Positions 42,036 to 47,105 of a DNA stretch of 47,105 nt are shown piece by piece. Source of the stretch: JBOGFI01 sp050743365 (lineage in GTDB: Bacteria; Actinomycetota; Acidimicrobiia; IMCC26256; JACDBD01). Position numbers and translations under genes: made by a program. Location: the NCBI GenBank assembly GCA_050743365.1, contig JBOGFI010000111.1:1-47105 (forward strand). Reading direction: 5' to 3'. Numbering within the stretch: the stretch's first letter is position 1; every line of letters starts with the position of its first letter. Below the pieces are notes generated by a model that did no database searches, was not told the DNA's origin, and saw only the letters and a program-made list of their open reading frames with translations.

Positions 42036-43793
42036 CTAGCCGTCGAACAGCGAGTAGCCGTACTCGCCGCGCTTGTAGGCGAGTTTGGCGATCGCGCTCA
42101 TGCGCTCGTCGTCGTTCCGCTCGATCTTGTCGAGGTTGCTCTCCACACGTGCGGCCGCACGCGTGCAGAACGTCTCGGCGATGTATCGCTCCTGACCCGA
42201 CGGCTCGACACCTTGGTCCTCGAAGATCGACGTGGCCCGGGAGAGGACGCACACCTGCGCGTAGATGTCGGCCACCGCGTCGTGCAGGCGCTTCTGGTGG
42301 AACTGGCGCTCGAGGACCTGAGCCTTGTGCCTGCGCAGCAGCGACTCGGACGCCTCGCGGAGCCGCTGGACCTGCCCGGTCACGGGCTCGGCGAGCTTCG
42401 TCAGCTCGGGGTGCGCGCGCGTCAGGCGGTCGGGCCGAACCTTGCCCGCGATCCGACCGGTCGCGTACTCCGCCAGCACGCCCAGCGCTCCGATGGGATC
42501 GCTCAGACTGACGTCCGACAGCTCCTTCAGCTTCTCGCCTACCGGCTTCAAGCCGGACAGGGCCACGAACGCCCGCATGACGTCGTTCGCCCCTTCGAAG
42601 ATGGGGAAGATGCGGATGTCGCGCAGCAACTTCTCGTAGGGCTGGTCGCGCATGTAGCCCTCGCCGCCCTTCAGCTGGAGCGCGCGGTTGGCCGCGTACC
42701 ACAGGAACTCCGTGCCGGCGACCTTGCAGACAGCGGACTCGAGGGAGTAGTCGGGCACCCGTCGATCCACCAGTCCGGTGGTCATGTAGGCCATGGACTC
42801 CAGCCCGAACAGGAACGTCACGAGCCAGCCGATCTTGTCCTGGACCAGCTCGAACTCGGCCAGAGGGCGGCCGAACTGGCGCCGCTCCTGTACGTGCTCG
42901 ATCACCTTGTCGAGGAGCCACTTGCCCGCGCCCACCGATCCGGTGCCGAGGCTCAGCCGCCCGTTGTTCAGGATCTGCATGGCGATCCTGAACCCGTCGC
43001 CCGGCTCCCCCAGCACGTTCTCCGGCGGGACGCGGACGTCCTTGTAGTACAGCCGACGCAGGTCGTTCCCGCGCAGCCCCATGGTGTCGTAGCGCTCCCC
43101 GACCTCGAAGCCCTCCATTCCCTTCTCGAGGATGAACGCAGTGTGGCGGTCCTTCCCGTTCACCTCCGTGCGGGCGAAGGTGACGAAGACCGAGCCCTTG
43201 GCCCCGTTCCCGATGTAGCGCTTCTCGCCGTTCAGCGTCCAGGAGCCGTCGGGCTGGAGCGTCGCCCGTGAGCGCAGGTTGTAGGCGTCCGATCCCGCCT
43301 CCGGCTCCGTGAGGGCGAAGCCCGCCAGCTTGTGCCCCGAGGCGAGGTCGGGCAGGAACCGCTCCTTCTGCTCGTCCGATCCGAACAGCACGATGCCCTT
43401 CATCCCGATCGACTGGTGCACCCCCATCACCACGGAGAGGGTTGCGTCGATCTGGCCGAAGACCTCCGACACCCGGCAGTAGCCAGTCTGGGACAAGCCC
43501 TGGCCGCCGTACGCCTCCGGCACGTACAGCCCGGTCAGCCCGCGCTCGCCCAGGCCACGGATCACGTCGTCGCCGAGCCAGCGTTCCTCCTCGATCTTGC
43601 GCGGGTCGATCGCCTCGGCGGCGAACTCCCGGAGCGACTGCGTGAGGGCGCGGACCTTGGGGCGTTCCTCCGGGTCCGGCTCCGGGAATGGGAACACCAG
43701 ATCGTCGTGGATTTCCCCGAGGAAGAGCGACTTGGCGAAGGAGGTGACGCCCGTCTCGGGCGTGGTCTCCTCGGAGACGGTGGCGACTGGCAT
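42036..43793 (-). CDS. Acyl-CoA dehydrogenase (VLCAD/ACAD9-like long form)
   Basis: A 585-aa protein from ATG 43793. AGFALTEPEAGSDAYNLRSRA and YIGNGAKGSVFVTFA are the FAD and substrate motifs; IFPIFEGANDVMRAFVALSG has the catalytic Glu. The extra C-terminal helical domain of about 150 residues is typical of the membrane-associated long-chain forms. It removes two hydrogens from acyl-CoA in beta-oxidation. Co-transcribed with the CoA-transferase. Confidence 0.92.
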   Translation of the reverse strand: MPVATVSEETTPETGVTSFAKSLFLGEIHDDLVFPFPEPDPEERPKVRALTQSLREFAAEAIDPRKIEEERWLGDDVIRGLGERGLTGLYVPEAYGGQGLSQTGYCRVSEVFGQIDATLSVVMGVHQSIGMKGIVLFGSDEQKERFLPDLASGHKLAGFALTEPEAGSDAYNLRSRATLQPDGSWTLNGEKRYIGNGAKGSVFVTFARTEVNGKDRHTAFILEKGMEGFEVGERYDTMGLRGNDLRRLYYKDVRVPPENVLGEPGDGFRIAMQILNNGRLSLGTGSVGAGKWLLDKVIEHVQERRQFGRPLAEFELVQDKIGWLVTFLFGLESMAYMTTGLVDRRVPDYSLESAVCKVAGTEFLWYAANRALQLKGGEGYMRDQPYEKLLRDIRIFPIFEGANDVMRAFVALSGLKPVGEKLKELSDVSLSDPIGALGVLAEYATGRIAGKVRPDRLTRAHPELTKLAEPVTGQVQRLREASESLLRRHKAQVLERQFHQKRLHDAVADIYAQVCVLSRATSIFEDQGVEPSGQERYIAETFCTRAAARVESNLDKIERNDDERMSAIAKLAYKRGEYGYSLFDG

Positions 43794-43845
43794 GGTGTTC
43801 CGATCTCGGTCGCGCGCTGGTGTGGACAGTACTCCGGGTGACGGG

Positions 43846-44352
43846 TTAACAACCGAGCCGGCCGAGGAGGCGCGGCGCCACGCTCCACGCGAGCACGCCG
43901 CTGCCGGGCCCGACGTCCTCCCATCGATCGACTTCGAGCTCGATGCGCGCCAGGGCCCCAGTTGGGAGGCGCAGGCGGCCGCCGCCGATGAGCAGGGCGA
44001 CGGCCTCCGACCACGTGGGCTCATGGCCCACTGCGAGCAGCACGCCGGTCGCGGTGGGTTCGTTGTGGATCTCCGAGAGCAGGCGCGCCACGCCACCGCC
44101 GTAGAGGGCCTCGGCGGATCGCGCTGGACAGGTCCAATCACCCGCAGCCATGGCCAGCCGCAGCGTCTCTTCTGCCCGCAGCGCAGGGGAGGTGATGGCC
44201 ACGTCGGGAACCTGACCCGTGCGGGCCAGGAACCGCCCGATCGTCCGAGCGGCCTTCCGCCCGCGGCGGGCCAGGGGCCGGGCGCGGTCGTCGCCGCCGT
44301 AGTCGGCCCGCCAGTCGGACTTGCCGTGGCGCAGCAGGATGAGCGCAGGCAT
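43846..44352 (-). CDS. SixA-like histidine phosphatase
   Basis: A 168-aa protein from ATG 44352. ILLRHGKSDW has the RHG motif with the phospho-acceptor His; ITSPALRAEETLRLA has the second Arg and VGHEPTW the second His. SixA family proteins dephosphorylate histidine residues of signalling proteins or small substrates. No partner kinase is seen nearby. Confidence 0.88.
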   Translation of the reverse strand: MPALILLRHGKSDWRADYGGDDRARPLARRGRKAARTIGRFLARTGQVPDVAITSPALRAEETLRLAMAAGDWTCPARSAEALYGGGVARLLSEIHNEPTATGVLLAVGHEPTWSEAVALLIGGGRLRLPTGALARIELEVDRWEDVGPGSGVLAWSVAPRLLGRLGC

Positions 44353-44446
44353 CACGCGTTCTCTGCCCGAGCTTCGCACGCGACGCGGTGCGAGGGAGGA
44401 TCAGGACGACTATGAGCGCGAGCCTTGGCGTCCGCCGGGCTTTCTC

Positions 44447-45883
44447 TTAGCGGGCGCCCCGAGGACCAATCGCTCGAGCCGAGCATCCGAACGCTTCGGC
44501 GGCCGGCTCGGCCGGGTAGCCGTCTTGGCCATCCTCGAAGAACGCGATGCAGCCGCGACCCTGCCCCTTCGCGGCGTACATGGCGGCGTCGGCTCTGCCG
44601 ATCCAGTCCGCGGCGTCGCCGTCCTCGACGATCGCGATCCCGACGCTGGCGGTCACGACGACCTGGTCGTCGTCGATGCGAAGCGGGCACCGAACGAGCT
44701 CGAGGATCCGTTCACCGACCCTCGACGCGGCGTACCTGTCGATCGCCTCGCAGACCACGACGAACTCGTCGCCAGCAAGCCGGGCCACCAAGTCGCCGGG
44801 TCGGAGATTCTCGCGCAGTCGAGCGGCGATCGCAGCGAGCAGACGGTCGCCCGCCTCGTGACCCCGACTGTCGTTGAACTCCTTGAAGCCGTCGAGATCG
44901 ACGAACAGCACCGCAGTCGTCGAGTCCCCGCGCCGCCGCCGGCGGTTCATGCGCCGAAGCTGCTCCACGAGCTGGCGCCGGTTCGGGAGACCGGTCAAGG
45001 GATCGTGGAGAGCGAGCTCACGGAAACGGGCTTCGCTCGCCGCCAGCTGGGACTGCGCCTCCTTGAGGCTCGTGATGTCCCGGCCGATCCCCGACACGAA
45101 CGCCGAGGCTCCGTCGGCGCCGAGGTGCACCCGGGACGACTGGAGCACCGTCACCTCGGTCCCGTCGGGGGCAACGAGGACCAGCTCGCCCGTCCAGTAG
45201 CCGTCGCGACGCAACGCGGGGTGCGCCTCCTCGACGAGACGACGGTTGGAGGCTTCGGTGAAGGCAAAATCCAACGGTCGCCCCCGTAGATCCTCACCGG
45301 TCTCCACGTCGAAGAACCGCCGGACCGTCTCGTTTGCGTAGAGGAGCCGTCCTGAGAGGTCGATGATCGTGACGAAGTCGCTGCTGCGCTCCAGCACCAG
45401 CGAGAGCTGCTCGGCCTCGGCGCGGGCCGCTCGTTCGGCGGTCACGTCCGAGACCCATACGGCATGTCCGGTCACACGGCCGGCGCCGTCGCGGGTGGCC
45501 GCGCCCTCCGCCCGAACCCACCGGGTTGTTCCCTCGACCGGACGGAGTCGACAGGTGAGCGCCAACCGGTCGTCGCCCGCCACCAACCGGCGCGCTGCGG
45601 TGAGGACCGCATGACGATCGGCGGGGTGCGTCGCCCGCAGCCACGCGAACCCGTGCGCCTCCTCGGGAACGAGGCCGGTCAATTCCAGCAACCGCTCGTT
45701 CGCGTATCGGAGCTGCCCGAACCGGTCCACGACCATGATGCCGACCGGTGCCCGCATCGCGAATACGCGGAGCGCCTCGATGTTTGCGCCCAGCACGCCC
45801 GGCGGGGGCGTCGTCAACCGCGCCTTCTCGCCGATGCCCACGTCAGCCTCGCGGGACGCGGTCGTGCTGCACGTCAAGGTCAT
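44447..45883 (-). CDS. PAS-PAS-GGDEF diguanylate cyclase
   Basis: A 478-aa protein with two or three PAS-like sensor domains (about 35-160 and 165-290; DRFGQLRYANERLLELTG and DLSGRLLYANETVRRFFDV) and a C-terminal GGDEF domain beginning HDPLTGLPNRRQL. The active-site motif is AGDEF, a functional variant, so it should make cyclic di-GMP. No membrane segment is seen, so it senses a cytoplasmic signal. Confidence 0.92.
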   Translation of the reverse strand: MTLTCSTTASREADVGIGEKARLTTPPPGVLGANIEALRVFAMRAPVGIMVVDRFGQLRYANERLLELTGLVPEEAHGFAWLRATHPADRHAVLTAARRLVAGDDRLALTCRLRPVEGTTRWVRAEGAATRDGAGRVTGHAVWVSDVTAERAARAEAEQLSLVLERSSDFVTIIDLSGRLLYANETVRRFFDVETGEDLRGRPLDFAFTEASNRRLVEEAHPALRRDGYWTGELVLVAPDGTEVTVLQSSRVHLGADGASAFVSGIGRDITSLKEAQSQLAASEARFRELALHDPLTGLPNRRQLVEQLRRMNRRRRRGDSTTAVLFVDLDGFKEFNDSRGHEAGDRLLAAIAARLRENLRPGDLVARLAGDEFVVVCEAIDRYAASRVGERILELVRCPLRIDDDQVVVTASVGIAIVEDGDAADWIGRADAAMYAAKGQGRGCIAFFEDGQDGYPAEPAAEAFGCSARAIGPRGAR

Positions 45884-45942
45884 CGGTCGCCGAGAGGCCC
45901 CACCTTGAGCCCAAATTGGTGCAAAACGCCGAAGTTCCCCGG

Positions 45943-46016
45943 TGGGGCCGGGTGGGATCGAACCACCGACCGACGGATTATGAGTCCGCTGCTCTGACCA
46001 ACTGAGCTACGACCCC
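45943..46016 (-). tRNA. tRNA-Met (anticodon CAT)
   Basis: On the minus strand the acceptor arm GGGGTCG pairs with CGGCCCC, the D arm has TAGCTCAGTTGG, the anticodon loop is CTCATAA, and the T arm holds GGTTCGATCCC. CCA is not encoded. The anticodon alone does not exclude tRNA-Ile with modified C34. It lies just downstream of sigA. Confidence 0.9.
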
Positions 46017-46050
46017 GCCCGCAATCTAGCGACGGCCGAGGGTCGGTGGT

Positions 46051-47105
46051 TCAGGGCTCCTCGAGGTAGTCGCGCAGCCGCTGGGAGCGGGTGGGGTGGC
46101 GCAGCTTGGCCAGCGTCTTCGACTCGATCTGGCGGATCCGCTCGCGCGTGACGCCGAACTCCCGGCCCACCTCCTCGAGCGTGCGCACCTGGCCGTCGTC
46201 GAGGCCGAAGCGCAACCGCACGACCTGGCGCTCCCGGTTGTTGAGCTCCCCGAGCGCCTCCTCGATCGCCTCGGTGAGCAGCGCGCGCGCGGCCGCCGTT
46301 GCCGGCGCGATCGCGGTCGGGTCCTCCACGAAGTCGCCGAGGAAGCTGTCGTCCTCCTCTCCCACCGGCGCCTCGAGCGAGACCGGCTCCTGGCCGATGC
46401 GCTGGATCTCGCGCACGCGGTCGGCCGTCATCTCGACCTTGGCCGCGATCTCGTCGACTGTCGGCTCCCGGCCGAGCTCCTGGAGCATCTGGCGCTGCAC
46501 CCGCACGACCTTATTCATGGTCTCGACCATGTGGACCGGGATGCGAATGGTCCGGGCCTGGTCGGCGATGGCGCGCGTGATGGCCTGCCGGATCCACCAG
46601 GTGGCGTAGGTGGAGAACTTGAAGCCTTTGGTGTAGTCGAACTTCTCGACCGCGCGGATCAGCCCGAGGTTGCCTTCCTGGATCAGGTCGAGCAGCGCCA
46701 TGCCCCGGCCGACGTAGCGCTTGGCGATCGAGACGACGAGACGCAGGTTGGCCTCGGTCAGCTGCTTCTTCGCCAGCACGCCGTCGACGACCACAGCCTC
46801 GCGAGACGCCCGCTCCTGCTCGGACAGGACGGGCTGCTGCTCGATCCGCTCGGCGGCGTGGAGGCCGGCCTCGATCCGCTGCGCCAGGGTCACCTCCTGC
46901 GCCCCCGTGAGGAGAGGGACCTTCCCGATCTCCTTGAGGTACATGCGGACGGGATCGAAGCTCCCGATCTCGGTGGGCCGCTCCGGCCGGGTAGCGGTGT
47001 CGCCGAGACGCCCCAGACGCGGCGCCTTCGCGACCCCCGGGAGACCCGCCGCCGGCGCGGCCCCCGGGCGGGTGCTCGCGGCGGTGGTGCGACCGGGGAC
47101 CGAGC
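46051..47105 (-). CDS. sigA: Primary sigma factor, SigA/HrdB-type (5' end outside window)
   Basis: The frame is open to the window edge, so the true start lies beyond 47,105; the visible part is about 350 residues. SFDPVRMYLKEIGKVPLL is region 1.2, YVGRGMALLDLIQEGNLGLIRAVEKFDYTKGFKFSTYATWWIRQAI is regions 2.1-2.4 (with the -10 recognition helix), and DGQVRTLEEVGREFGVTRERIRQIE is region 4.2, which reads the -35 box. The Gly- and Pro-rich stretch before region 1.2 resembles the variable N-terminus of actinobacterial principal sigma factors. Confidence 0.95.
   Translation of the reverse strand, partial: SVPGRTTAASTRPGAAPAAGLPGVAKAPRLGRLGDTATRPERPTEIGSFDPVRMYLKEIGKVPLLTGAQEVTLAQRIEAGLHAAERIEQQPVLSEQERASREAVVVDGVLAKKQLTEANLRLVVSIAKRYVGRGMALLDLIQEGNLGLIRAVEKFDYTKGFKFSTYATWWIRQAITRAIADQARTIRIPVHMVETMNKVVRVQRQMLQELGREPTVDEIAAKVEMTADRVREIQRIGQEPVSLEAPVGEEDDSFLGDFVEDPTAIAPATAAARALLTEAIEEALGELNNRERQVVRLRFGLDDGQVRTLEEVGREFGVTRERIRQIESKTLAKLRHPTRSQRLRDYLEEP

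Noticed and set aside
44447..45883. Degenerate GGDEF motif (AGDEF) as sign of inactivity
   Set aside because: Ala in the first position is a known functional variant, and the other catalytic residues are intact.
45464..45997. Plus-strand open frames over tRNA-Met
   Set aside because: They are shadows of the PAS-GGDEF gene that run into the tRNA, with no proper start.

Overview
The window is very GC-rich, densely packed DNA from an actinobacterium, most likely a member of the Acidimicrobiia or a related deep lineage. The evidence is a whiB7-type regulator, an F420/PPOX-class protein, an Rv2578c-like radical SAM protein, Gram-positive LexA boxes (TCGAAC-N4-GTTCGA), many GTG starts, 4-nt stop/start overlaps, and the primary sigma factor at the right end. 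The lineage is inferred; no rRNA is present.

Left third (about 1-17,315): this looks like an accessory region, probably the right part of an integrative element. On the minus strand, running leftward from 14,869, is a compact Tad (tight-adherence) pilus operon: lipoprotein, secreted protein, CpaB, TadZ/CpaE, TadA, TadB, TadC, a pilin-like peptide, two TadE-like pseudopilins, a TadG-like protein and a membrane LysM-LysM-BTAD fusion. No prepilin peptidase gene is seen. Further left lie an uncharacterised 558-aa membrane-anchored protein, a DRGH-type endonuclease in the same operon, and a short plus-strand region with a possible frameshifted gene and a small gene. To the right of the Tad operon are two paralogous excisionase-like HTH genes that share an upstream element, a block of inverted and direct repeats, and a tyrosine integrase next to the 3' end of a tRNA-Val gene. 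This is the classic layout of an element integrated at a tRNA; its far end was not found.

Middle (17.3-25.4 kb): a WhiB7-like gene has a leader holding a small ORF, a hairpin and a strong terminator, as expected for attenuation control. It is followed by a serine hydrolase, tandem inositol-monophosphatase-like genes, fdhD-mobA (molybdoenzyme maturation), an F420/PPOX protein, a VOC protein, a small membrane protein, a pterin dehydratase, and a LexA-boxed radical SAM gene overlapping a DUF971 gene.

Right (25.4-47.1 kb): a zinc-ribbon/cyclase/ATPase/TPR regulator; a four-gene sugar operon (GH4, NagB-like, YczE-like, Gfo/Idh/MocA); two Tat-exported ferritin-like proteins; a beta-hydroxyacid dehydrogenase with an FGGY kinase; a LexA-boxed HTH gene whose reading frame runs through tRNA-Asn; a berberine-bridge-type oxidoreductase; a methyltransferase; a nucleotidyltransferase; an acyl-CoA dehydrogenase with a CoA-transferase; a SixA-like phosphatase; a PAS-GGDEF protein; tRNA-Met; and sigA (5' end cut off by the window).

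The features most worth a second look are the Tad-bearing element with its repeat-rich control region, the LexA-controlled gene fused to a tRNA, the whiB7 leader, and the unknown 558-aa protein/endonuclease pair.
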